From assembly GCA_022709445.1 (NCBI GenBank), contig JAKLIU010000085.1:1-8007 (forward strand): 8,007 bases of DNA. The letters are read 5' to 3'. Every line of letters begins with the position of its first letter. The stretch's first letter is position 1. The position numbers and the translations under genes are program-made. The notes under the pieces were generated by a model, which saw only the letters and a list, made by a program, of their open reading frames with translations, was not told where the DNA came from and made no database searches. This document shows, piece by piece, positions 1 through 5,977 of the stretch. This stretch comes from Spirochaetota bacterium (lineage in GTDB: Bacteria; Spirochaetota; Spirochaetia; Treponematales; UBA12059).

Positions 1-255
1 GACAAACTGGAACTCACGCACCCCGGTGGAACCGTAAAGAACGTGGGTGAAATACTCGCCGTGGATGAGATTCCCGGAGGCCGTGCGCAGGGTATCCGAC
101 TGCCGCCCCACCACGCGGGCCAGGCGCAGGGTGGCGCGTTCCACCGTCACCGAGCTGTGCAGGTCGATGAACCCGGCAACCGGAGCGGCTATCTTCTTGG
201 CGAGCTGCCGCGCGTAGTCCACGCGGTCCTTCGGAAGATGGAGTTTCGTTCTCAT
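1..255 (-). CDS. kamD: Lysine 5,6-aminomutase alpha subunit, N-terminal 85 residues (cut by window edge)
   Basis: The reverse complement from the ATG at 255 reads MRTKLHLPKDRVDYARQLAK and stays open to base 1, so the gene continues beyond the window. The start, the K-L-x-L...V-x-x-A-R-x-x-A-K-x-I-A pattern, the later F-I-D-L-H-S-S-V-T-V-E-R-A segment and 'LRLARVVG' match what I recall of the KamD N-terminus (FIEKHTTVTVERxVxRLLG in the clostridial enzyme). KamD with KamE forms the adenosylcobalamin- and PLP-dependent mutase that converts L-beta-lysine to 3,5-diaminohexanoate (or D-lysine to 2,5-diaminohexanoate). The PLP and substrate residues lie later in the protein and are not visible. An AGGA at about 262-265 lies 6 bases before the ATG. 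It follows kamC after an unusually wide 222-bp gap, so kamD(E) may have its own regulation. The family call rests on N-terminal similarity plus the lysine-pathway neighbourhood. Confidence 0.85.
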   Translation of the reverse strand, partial: MRTKLHLPKDRVDYARQLAKKIAAPVAGFIDLHSSVTVERATLRLARVVGRQSDTLRTASGNLIHGEYFTHVLYGSTGVREFQFV

Positions 256-361
256 GGTCCGTCCTTTTCTCGTCGCTGCCGCGCGTGGCGGCCCTTCATT
301 CTACCACGCGGCCGCGACCGCTGTCGCGTCCCGCGGGCACGTTCCCTCATGGTCCGGGCGC

Positions 362-392
362 GTTGCCCGGGGCGCGTCCCGCCCCGGGCAAC
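362..392 (-). promoter_or_regulatory. GC-rich stem-loop between kamC and kamD
   Basis: GTTGCCCGGGGCG at 362-374 is the exact reverse complement of 380-392, leaving a 5-base loop (375-379). A 13-bp stem of this GC content would be very stable in the transcript. There is no run of T on the downstream side of either strand, so it is not a classical intrinsic terminator. It could act as an mRNA-stability or processing element, or as an attenuator between kamC and kamDE. The structure is seen directly; the function is inferred. Confidence 0.5.
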
Positions 393-447
393 CGGGCTCC
401 TGCGGGCTTCGGCCGCGAGCGGCCGCTGGCGCGCCCTCCGGATCCCT

Positions 448-463
448 CGCGCTTATAAGCGCG
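448..463. promoter_or_regulatory. 16-bp perfect palindrome just after kamC
   Basis: CGCGCTTATAAGCGCG is fully self-complementary and starts 14 bases beyond the kamC stop codon in the direction of transcription. Its TTATAA core stands out in the GC-rich surroundings. The symmetry suits a dimeric regulator's operator. With no unpaired loop it is a poor candidate for a strong RNA hairpin. No regulator gene is in the window to pair it with, so the role is open. Confidence 0.35.
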
Positions 464-477
464 CAGGAAATCGCGGG

Positions 478-2109
478 TCAGTCTTTCACTTCACCCGCGG
501 TCCCCTCGTAGAACGCGGTGGCGCGTTCGACCAGGGCGCCGTCCAGTCCCAGCATCGCGGCCACCGCCAGGGCGTCGCTCTCGCCAGCGCTGCCCCCGAG
601 GTCCTCGACCACCCGGTAGCGCATGTGCCGGTTGATGCCCGCCAGCCGCGCGGCCAGGGGAGCGTCCCCGTCCAACGCCTGGATGGCCGCGTCGCGGTCC
701 AGCCCCAGCATGCGACGGTATTCCGCGCCCGGCACGCGGGCCACGCCGCGGAAGTGCGTCGCGAAGAAGGCCCGCGCCGGCCGCTCTCCCGCCGCGCCGC
801 CGCGCCCCGCGGCGTAGGCCTCCACGATGGCCGACAGCAGGGCCTCGGCCTCGTGGGAGCCCGTGGTGCGGGCCAGCTCGTCGAAGGCGATGAGCGCGTC
901 GCCGCTCTCCCGCCAGGCCCGTTCCAGGCGCCACACCTCGAAGCCGAACCCGGACAGGCCGGCCAGGCGCTCCCCGGCCAGCTCGCCCACGTACTCGATG
1001 CGCCGGTACACGCGCGTGCGGAAGGCCGCGGCGGGCACGAACAGCCCGCACTGGGCCAGGAGCTGGAAGAACAGCACGGTCTTGAGCACCACCGTCTTGC
1101 CGCCCATGTTCGAGCCGAACAGCACCACCGCGTCCGCGCCAAAGCGCGCGCTCAGGGGCGAGTACGACAGGCCCAGCCGCCCGCACTCCAGCTGGCAGGG
1201 CACGAAGCGGGCCTCCTCCAGCACCATCGAGTCCGAGCCCAGATCCGGGCGCGTCATGCCCCACTCGGCGGCAAGCACCGCCCCGGCCCGCGCCAGGTCC
1301 CAGCGCGCGATCGCCGCAGCCGCCGCCGCCAGCCCGGGGATCGCCGCGGCCACCATGGAGGACAGCCGCGCCAGCACCCGGTTCTCGGCCTCCCGCTCGG
1401 ACAGGAAGAGCCGCTCGCGCTCTTCCTGCAGGGACAGCTCCGCTGCCGACGGCCTGAGCCTCGCCAGCCAGCGGCCGTCGTCGTAGGGCTCCAGGGCGTA
1501 GCGGGCGGCGCGTGCCGGATCGGACGGGACGGACTCCCGCGCTATCAGGATGAACTCGCGCCCGTCGAAGGACAGGCCGTCCTCGAGACGCGCGACGGCC
1601 TCCGCGCGCGCCTTCTCGGCGCGCGCCCGCTCGCCGCAGTCGGCGAGCGCCGCGCGGACGCGCGCGAGGCCCTCGTCGTAGCAATCCGCCAAGTGGAAGC
1701 TCTCCGCGTCCGAGCCGCCTCGGTCCAGCTCGGCTGCCAGTTCCGCGCAGGCCGGCTCCAGCCCGAACGCCGCCTTCGTCCCCGCGTCGAGGACGGACAG
1801 CGCGCCGCGGTGGTTCGCCAGGAATTTCTTGACCTGGAACAGCTCGATGATCTCGTACTCGGCCTTGGCCTCGGACGGCAGCCGCGGCATGCGCCTGAGG
1901 TGGAACGACATGCGGTCCGCGGGTACGGGATCACCGGCTCGGGCGGACAGCCAGGAGGCCGCCCGCTCGATGTCGTCCCAGCGCGCCTCGATGGCCGCCC
2001 GGTCGGTCAGGGGCTGCCTGGCCTCGCGCTCGTCCCTGCCCCAGGGAGTCAGCGGGGCGTAGCGCTCCCAGAAGGCCTCCATGTCGCAGAAGTTCCATGC
2101 GTCCTTCAT
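478..2109 (-). CDS. kamC: MutS-like ATPase, probable lysine 5,6-aminomutase reactivase ATPase KamC
   Basis: The 543-residue protein has a MutS-family ABC-type ATPase domain in its C-terminal half: Walker A GSNMGGKT (332-339), an LSGFGFEVWRL segment (385-395) at the place of the MutS STFxxEM motif, Walker B LIAFDEL (406-412) followed by ARTTGSHEAEALL, and the switch ATH (450-452). The N-terminal half (about 1-300) is helical with charged stretches around 225-250. It lacks room for the mismatch-recognition and connector domains of true MutS (about 850 residues). MutS-like proteins sit beside kamD/kamE in Fusobacterium-type lysine clusters. As I recall, the family is annotated as the ATPase of a reactivase that restores B12-inactivated lysine 5,6-aminomutase. 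Its ATG overlaps the kamB stop by 4 bases (ATGA), with a GGGAGGG ribosome site at 2115-2121, so the two are probably translationally coupled. The ATPase fold is certain; the reactivase role rests on context and family memory. Confidence 0.82.
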   Translation of the reverse strand: MKDAWNFCDMEAFWERYAPLTPWGRDEREARQPLTDRAAIEARWDDIERAASWLSARAGDPVPADRMSFHLRRMPRLPSEAKAEYEIIELFQVKKFLANHRGALSVLDAGTKAAFGLEPACAELAAELDRGGSDAESFHLADCYDEGLARVRAALADCGERARAEKARAEAVARLEDGLSFDGREFILIARESVPSDPARAARYALEPYDDGRWLARLRPSAAELSLQEERERLFLSEREAENRVLARLSSMVAAAIPGLAAAAAAIARWDLARAGAVLAAEWGMTRPDLGSDSMVLEEARFVPCQLECGRLGLSYSPLSARFGADAVVLFGSNMGGKTVVLKTVLFFQLLAQCGLFVPAAAFRTRVYRRIEYVGELAGERLAGLSGFGFEVWRLERAWRESGDALIAFDELARTTGSHEAEALLSAIVEAYAAGRGGAAGERPARAFFATHFRGVARVPGAEYRRMLGLDRDAAIQALDGDAPLAARLAGINRHMRYRVVEDLGGSAGESDALAVAAMLGLDGALVERATAFYEGTAGEVKD

Positions 2110-3023
2110 GCCTGCCCTCCCGTCACGGCCCCGGTTTCATGGGGATTGAACGACACCAGCGCGGCCGCCGGGCCGTCCCCGAGGCGGTCCAGGAATTCCC
2201 CGTCCCGCAGGTTGCGGCACGCCACCGAGAAGCCCGCGAACTCCACCCGGGTTCGCACGCTCAGTTCGCGTTCCCGCGCGAAGGCCGACAGCTCCGGCCA
2301 TTCCAGGAACACCTTGGTGAAGTCCTCCACGGAGACCCGCCTGGCGCCGCGGGGAAGCCGTGCGGCGGTCTCCGCCGTCAGGGGGCCTTCCAGTACGCAG
2401 GCACCGTCATCGCTCGCGCAATCGCCGCGTGCGCCATTGGCCAGGGGCAGGGAGGCCAGGAAGGCCAGGCGCCGAACCCTCGCCACGGACTTGTCCAGGT
2501 TCGCGGGATCCACACGCATGACGTACGCGAACCGGGCTCCCGGGCGGCCGGCGGCCTGCGTGATCCGGTTGATCGCGCCGTCCACCAGGGCCGTCGTGGA
2601 GAGTCCGCCCTCGAGGATGCGCGCAAGGGCCCAGGCCACCGAGCTGTTGCCCTCCGGCCCGACCAGGGCGGCCTGCCCGTCCCGGGTGGCCCGCGCGATG
2701 GCGAGCCTGCCCAGGGCCGTGCTGCCCGGCAGGGCGTCCAGGATCTCGGGAGCGGAGCCGCTCGGGCGCAGGAAGCGCTCGGCGGTCAGGAAGACGTCGC
2801 CCGCGCGCAGGGGCACCGCCGGCTTGCGGGCCCCCGACAGGAAATCCCGCCCCTCGCCGTCGTAGCCCACGGTGAGCAGGGCCGGCGGCTGCAGTCCGGC
2901 CTCCCGGCACGCCCTCCTGGCCAGCTCGGCAGCGCGGTTCATGAAGGTGGTCTTGCCGCAGTGCTTCTCCGGCCCCGTCACGAAGGTCACCCTCCCCGCG
3001 AACTCCCCTCCCGTATCAAGCAT
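2106..3023 (-). CDS. kamB: P-loop NTPase, probable lysine 5,6-aminomutase reactivase subunit KamB
   Basis: A 305-residue soluble protein. An N-terminal beta strand leads into a P-loop, FVTGPEKHCGKTT (residues 14-26). The spacing G-x5-GKT is that of dethiobiotin synthetase (BioD) rather than the usual G-x4-GK, which suggests a SIMIBI-class nucleotide-binding fold. Other notable segments are TVGYDGEGRDFL (51-62), ALVDGAINRI (145-154, a possible nucleotide or metal site) and a C-terminal SFNPHETG (291-298). No signal peptide or membrane segment is seen. It lies between kamA and kamC, and its TGA overlaps the kamC ATG, so KamB and KamC probably act together on the lysine 5,6-aminomutase. I chose the ATG at 3023. 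A GTG at 3056 would add 11 residues, but it lies inside the arm of a repeat element and has no obvious ribosome site. The ATG at 3023 also lacks a strong one, so the start is uncertain. The function is inferred from context. Confidence 0.75.
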   Translation of the reverse strand: MLDTGGEFAGRVTFVTGPEKHCGKTTFMNRAAELARRACREAGLQPPALLTVGYDGEGRDFLSGARKPAVPLRAGDVFLTAERFLRPSGSAPEILDALPGSTALGRLAIARATRDGQAALVGPEGNSSVAWALARILEGGLSTTALVDGAINRITQAAGRPGARFAYVMRVDPANLDKSVARVRRLAFLASLPLANGARGDCASDDGACVLEGPLTAETAARLPRGARRVSVEDFTKVFLEWPELSAFARERELSVRTRVEFAGFSVACRNLRDGEFLDRLGDGPAAALVSFNPHETGAVTGGQA

Positions 3024-3052
3024 TTGAAATCGGCCTGTAATCAAGAATTGAA

Positions 3053-3192
3053 CCACAGAGACACAGAGGCACAGAGCGGAAAGCGCAAATCATGGAGAGA
3101 AGAGAGGGGAAATCACTCATCATACAAATCACTTCCGGTCATCTCTTCAGCCTCTCCATCCTTTTCTTCTCTGTGTCTCTGTGACTCTGTGG
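3053..3192 (-). repeat. CACAGAG inverted-repeat element A (140 bp, no cargo)
   Basis: The left arm at 3053-3076 is three 8-base units, CCACAGAG, ACACAGAG and GCACAGAG. The right arm at 3169-3192 is the inverse, CCACAGAG, TCACAGAG and ACACAGAG when read on the minus strand. The arms could pair over 24 bp with only the unit-joining bases mismatched. Inside, atggagag (3092-3099) pairs with ctctccat (3152-3159), extending the hairpin. The outer flanks are TTGAA on the left and AGA (minus strand) on the right, shared with elements B and C. It fills the gap between the kamA stop (14 bp away) and the kamB start (30 bp away). I see no clear target-site duplication. Confidence 0.85.
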
Positions 3193-3206
3193 TCTGTTCT
3201 GCCGTG

Positions 3207-4502
3207 TTACCGCTTGCCTCTGGGGGTGAGGGTGGCGGCGTTGCGGGCGGCGCGCACCAGGCCCTTGGGCTCGAGGGTCTTCTCGTCGCCGGACAGGAGC
3301 CGTGCCACGCCGCAGGTGGCGTTCAGCTGCACCTCGTCGTAGCAGATGCGGCACTTGCCGCAGTCCTCGTGGTACTCGCGCGGCTCGTCGTAGGTGGTGA
3401 TCACGCCCTCGTAGTTGCGCAGCACCACGCGCTTGTCGTTGCTGGTGATCAGGTAGTCGGGCATCACCGGGGTCTTGCCGCCGCCGCCGGGGGCGTCCAC
3501 CACGAAGGTGGGCACGGCCAGGCCGGTGGTGTGGCCGCGGAGGTTCTCGATGATCTCGATGCCCTTGCTGACCGTGGTGCGGAAGTGGCTGATGCCGCGT
3601 GACAGGTCGCACTGGTAGATGTAGTACGGCCGCACGCGGATGGTGAGGAGCTTCTGCACCAGCTTCTTCATGAGCACCGGGCAGTCGTTCACGTCGCGCA
3701 GGAGCACGCTCTGGTTCCCCAGGGATATGCCGGCGTCGGCCAGCTTGCGGCAGGCCTCGCGGGCCTCGGCGGTGATCTCCTTGGGGTGGTTGAAGTGGGT
3801 GTTCAGGTACAGCGGGTGGTACTTCTTGAGCATGTTCACCAGGTTGTCGGTGATGCGCTGGGGCATGACCACCGGCGTGCGCGAGCCGATGCGGATGATC
3901 TCCACGTGGGGGATGGCCCGGATCTTGGCTATGATGCGCTCCAGCTTCTCGTCGGACAGCACCAGGGGGTCGCCGCCGGAGATGAGCACGTCGCGCACGA
4001 TGGGCGTGTTCCTGATGTACTCGACGGCCGCGTCGATGTGCTCGTCCATCATGTTGGCGTCTTCCTCGCCCACGATGCGCCTGCGCGTGCAGTGGCGGCA
4101 GTTCATGGAGCAGATGTGCGTCACCAGGAGCAGCACGCGGTCGGGGTAGCGGTGCGTGAGTCCGGGCACCGGGCTGTCGGCGTCCTCGTGCAGGGGGTCG
4201 TCCTGGTCGCTCTCGTCGAAGTGGGTCTCCGGCAGGCGCGGGATGGCCTGCAGACGGACCGGGCAACCGGGGTTGCCCTGGTCGATCAGCGAGGCGTAGT
4301 ACGGGGTGATGGCCATGCGGAAGGTCTTGAGCACCTCGCTGACGTCCGCCTTCTCCTTCTCGGAGAGCGGGATCACCTTGGCCAGGGTCTCCACGTCCTT
4401 GATGTTGTTCTTCATCTGCCAGTGCCAGTCGTTCCACTGCTCCGGCGTCACGTCCTTGTACAGCGGTATCTTCTTGTAATCGTAGCTCGGATAATCGTGC
4501 AT
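3207..4502 (-). CDS. kamA: Lysine 2,3-aminomutase (radical SAM, PLP)
   Basis: KamA interconverts L-lysine and L-beta-lysine, the first step of the pathway, using an S-adenosylmethionine-derived radical and PLP. The protein has 431 residues (clostridial enzyme about 416) and aligns along its length with what I recall of it. The radical-SAM cluster motif is CSMNCRHC (C131, C135, C138) followed by TRRR. The PLP lysine is K343 in PGGGGKTPVMP. The substrate-binding aspartates correspond to D299 (YQCDLS) and D336 (VVDAPG). The probable zinc ligands are C274 (VNDC) with C381, C384 and C387 (CGKCRIC). GSRTPVVMPQRIT and LNTHFNHPKEIT are family hallmarks. The start is fixed by AAGGAGAG at 4506-4513. 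It lies between repeat elements A and B in the run of pathway genes. The sequence appears intact, and the neighbours rule out the EpmB-type paralogue. Confidence 0.97.
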   Translation of the reverse strand: MHDYPSYDYKKIPLYKDVTPEQWNDWHWQMKNNIKDVETLAKVIPLSEKEKADVSEVLKTFRMAITPYYASLIDQGNPGCPVRLQAIPRLPETHFDESDQDDPLHEDADSPVPGLTHRYPDRVLLLVTHICSMNCRHCTRRRIVGEEDANMMDEHIDAAVEYIRNTPIVRDVLISGGDPLVLSDEKLERIIAKIRAIPHVEIIRIGSRTPVVMPQRITDNLVNMLKKYHPLYLNTHFNHPKEITAEAREACRKLADAGISLGNQSVLLRDVNDCPVLMKKLVQKLLTIRVRPYYIYQCDLSRGISHFRTTVSKGIEIIENLRGHTTGLAVPTFVVDAPGGGGKTPVMPDYLITSNDKRVVLRNYEGVITTYDEPREYHEDCGKCRICYDEVQLNATCGVARLLSGDEKTLEPKGLVRAARNAATLTPRGKR

Positions 4503-4505
4503 ATG

Positions 4506-4513
4506 CTCTCCTT
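4506..4513 (-). promoter_or_regulatory. Ribosome binding site of kamA
   Basis: The minus strand reads AAGGAGAG, ending 3 bases before the ATG, with its GGAG core about 5-6 bases away. It sits between the start codon and the outer edge of repeat element B (flank from 4521), so the element lies just outside the translation signal. Confidence 0.7.
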
Positions 4514-4525
4514 ACGTTAATTGAA

Positions 4526-4639
4526 CCACAGAGACACAGAGACACAGAGAAGGCAAACTATTTTTTCAGGCTAGAGTCGAATGAGGCATGGATCAAACCT
4601 TTGCCCTTATTTCCACTCTGTGCCTCTGTGCCTCTGTAG
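4526..4639 (-). repeat. CACAGAG inverted-repeat element B (114 bp, no cargo)
   Basis: The left arm at 4526-4549 is CCACAGAG, ACACAGAG, ACACAGAG. The right arm at 4616-4639, read on the minus strand, is CTACAGAG, GCACAGAG, GCACAGAG, with one change in the outermost unit. Just inside, aaggcaa (4550-4556) can pair with ttgccctt (4601-4608) with one bulged base. The flanks are aattgaa on the left, identical to element A, and AGA (minus strand) on the right. It occupies nearly all of the gap between the kce stop (18 bp away) and the kamA start (24 bp away). It holds no reading frame of note. Confidence 0.85.
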
Positions 4640-4657
4640 TCTGTCTTCATTTGAGTA

Positions 4658-5485
4658 TCATCCCCTGAGTTTCAGGTGGGCGCGCACTTCGTCGGGGGTC
4701 GCCGGCGCGAGGCCGGCTTCGTGGGCGATGCGTACCGCGCGCTCCACGAACTGCGCGTTGCTCTTGGCCAGCACTCCCTTGGAGTAGTATACGTTGTCCT
4801 CGAAGCCCACGCGTATCCACGCCCCGTTGGCGATGGCCCCGAACTGGGCCGGAAGCGACGCCCGGCCTATGCCCATCACCGTGTAGTCCGCCCCGGCCGG
4901 CAGCGCCCGGATGAAGGCCGACAGGTTCTCCACGCTGTAGGGCGCGGCTGCCGGCACGTTGAGCACGAAGCCGTAGTGGTACGGCGCCTCCAGGAGCCCT
5001 TCCTTGATCAGGAAGTGGCTGGCGTACACGTGGCCCAGGTCGAAGCACTCCAGGGTGGCGCGCACCCCGCGTTTCTTGAACTCGGCCGCGAAGGCGCGCA
5101 TGGTGGGCAGGTCGTTCACGATGTACTCGTCCCCGAAGTTCACGGTGCCGCAGTCCAGGCTGGCCATCTCGGGTTCCAGCTCCGCCACCGGACGCAGGCG
5201 CTCCTCCGCGGTGTCGCCCACCGCGCCGCCGGTGGTCAGCTCGATCACGATGTCGCTCTTCCTGCGTATCGCGTCGATGGCCTCCTTGAAGCGCTTCACG
5301 CTCTGCGTGGCCTTGCCCTTCTCGTCGCGCACGTGCAGGTGCAGGATAGCCGCGCCGGCGGCCCGGCACTCCTCGGCGGTCCTGGCCACCTCGTCCGGCG
5401 TTATCGGCAGCGCCGGCTGCAGTTCCTTGCTCGTCTCCGCGCCCGTGCAGGCGCAGGTGATCACTATCTTCCCGTCCAAAGCCAT
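4658..5485 (-). CDS. kce: 3-keto-5-aminohexanoate cleavage enzyme (BKACE / DUF849 family)
   Basis: Kce condenses 5-amino-3-oxohexanoate with acetyl-CoA to release acetoacetate and 3-aminobutyryl-CoA. The 275-residue length matches the characterised Cloacamonas enzyme (about 276). The zinc-binding pair is in LHLHVRD (H49, H51), and the third ligand is E229 in RVGFEDN. R225 and D230, beside it, match the catalytic arginine and aspartate positions known for the family. ITCACTGAETSKELQPALPIT, IELTTGG (81-87), ASLDCGTVNFGDE and VMGIGRASLPAQ are typical of this TIM-barrel family. DUF849 is functionally diverse, but the neighbouring kdd and kamA make the lysine-pathway substrate very likely. The start is set by a perfect AGGAGG 4 bases before the ATG. 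It lies between repeat elements C and B. Confidence 0.95.
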   Translation of the reverse strand: MALDGKIVITCACTGAETSKELQPALPITPDEVARTAEECRAAGAAILHLHVRDEKGKATQSVKRFKEAIDAIRRKSDIVIELTTGGAVGDTAEERLRPVAELEPEMASLDCGTVNFGDEYIVNDLPTMRAFAAEFKKRGVRATLECFDLGHVYASHFLIKEGLLEAPYHYGFVLNVPAAAPYSVENLSAFIRALPAGADYTVMGIGRASLPAQFGAIANGAWIRVGFEDNVYYSKGVLAKSNAQFVERAVRIAHEAGLAPATPDEVRAHLKLRG

Positions 5486-5489
5486 GGTT

Positions 5490-5495
5490 CCTCCT
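5490..5495 (-). promoter_or_regulatory. Strong ribosome binding site of kce
   Basis: The minus strand reads AGGAGG, then AACC, then ATG: a consensus Shine-Dalgarno. It is the strongest in the window and fixes the kce start at 5485. It lies outside repeat element C, whose flank begins at 5521. Confidence 0.85.
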
Positions 5496-5525
5496 AATTA
5501 GTCGATGGGACCGAACAAAATCGAA

Positions 5526-5977
5526 CCACAGAGACACAGAGTCACAGAGAAGACCGCGACTAAAGCATGAGACGGCGTATGCCGCCAGCCAGGTTCGCAA
5601 CCTTGAAGTTCATCAGCAAGCCCTTACTCCAACCGCCAAGGCGCATGTATGAAAGGACCTGTGCGGCATGCACCGGCAACAGCTGATCCACGCACTTCAC
5701 CTCGACAACGACCGAATCCTCAACCAGAAGATCCACGCGCAAGGTGCCATCGATCCGCGTACCCTTGTAGAGCACCGGCAACTGAAGTTGCCTCAGGAAT
5801 CGTATTCCTCGCGATCCAAGCTCCAGCGCCATTGCGCTCTCATAGATGCTCTCGAGCAAGCCCGGTCCCAGTTCCTTATGCACCTCGATGGCGCATGCGA
5901 TGATTGATTCGGTCTGTGGGTCCCGCTCGGCTTTCTCCACTCTGTCATTCCCTCTCTGTGCCTCTGTGTCTCTGTGG
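5526..5977 (-). repeat. CACAGAG inverted-repeat element C (452 bp) carrying a GxxExxY gene
   Basis: The left arm at 5526-5549 is CCACAGAG, ACACAGAG, TCACAGAG. The right arm at 5954-5977, read on the minus strand, is CCACAGAG, ACACAGAG, GCACAGAG. The arms have the same architecture, orientation and outer flanks (tcgaa on the left, AGA on the right) as elements A and B. Unlike them it holds a gene: the GxxExxY reading frame ends at 5560, 10 bases inside the left arm, and is either wholly inside the element (GTG start at 5940) or enters through the right arm (GTG at 6000). It sits 19 bp after the aminotransferase stop and 41 bp before the kce start. It could be a small mobile element or the parent of a MITE-like family; no transposase is seen. 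Confidence 0.75.

Larger units (their letters stand above)
256..477. other. 222-bp intergenic gap, kamC to kamD
   Basis: No credible gene is visible here. The gap is very GC-rich and holds a 16-bp perfect palindrome (448-463) and a hairpin with a 13-bp stem (362-392), listed separately. An 11-bp direct repeat, ctcatggtccg, occurs at the kamD start (251-261) and again at 346-356; the second copy supplies a minus-strand ATG that is out of frame with kamD. On the minus strand TGGTAGAAT (298-306, reverse complement) resembles an extended -10 box, but I see no matching -35 box, so a separate kamD promoter is only a possibility. No T-tract follows the hairpin on either strand. Confidence 0.6.

Noticed and set aside
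478..2109. DNA mismatch repair MutS
   Set aside because: Only the ATPase motifs are shared. The protein is about 300 residues too short and lacks the mismatch-binding domain, and it is overlapped with kamB in a lysine cluster.
43..2865. A 940-codon plus-strand open frame
   Set aside because: It lies antisense to kamD, kamC and kamB, whose motifs are unmistakable, and crosses their boundaries. Its product is rich in R, A, G and P with no recognisable domain: an antisense shadow of GC-rich coding DNA.
2097..3602. A 501-codon plus-strand open frame
   Set aside because: It spans antisense kamB, element A and the end of kamA. It resembles no family, and part is translated repeat arm (HRDTEAQSGKR), which merely keeps the frame open.
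3139..4545. A 468-codon minus-strand frame overlapping kamA
   Set aside because: Out-of-frame shadow of kamA; low-complexity R/G/P/H-rich sequence ending in translated repeat arms.
4550..4615. Intrinsic terminator at the T-run inside element B
   Set aside because: The T-run (4560-4566) is on the plus strand inside the loop, so the transcript of this operon has A residues there. It does not follow a stem in the direction of transcription.
3053..5977. CRISPR array
   Set aside because: The CACAGAG units are 8 bp with no spacers, arranged as inverted pairs hundreds of bases apart. There are no cas genes.
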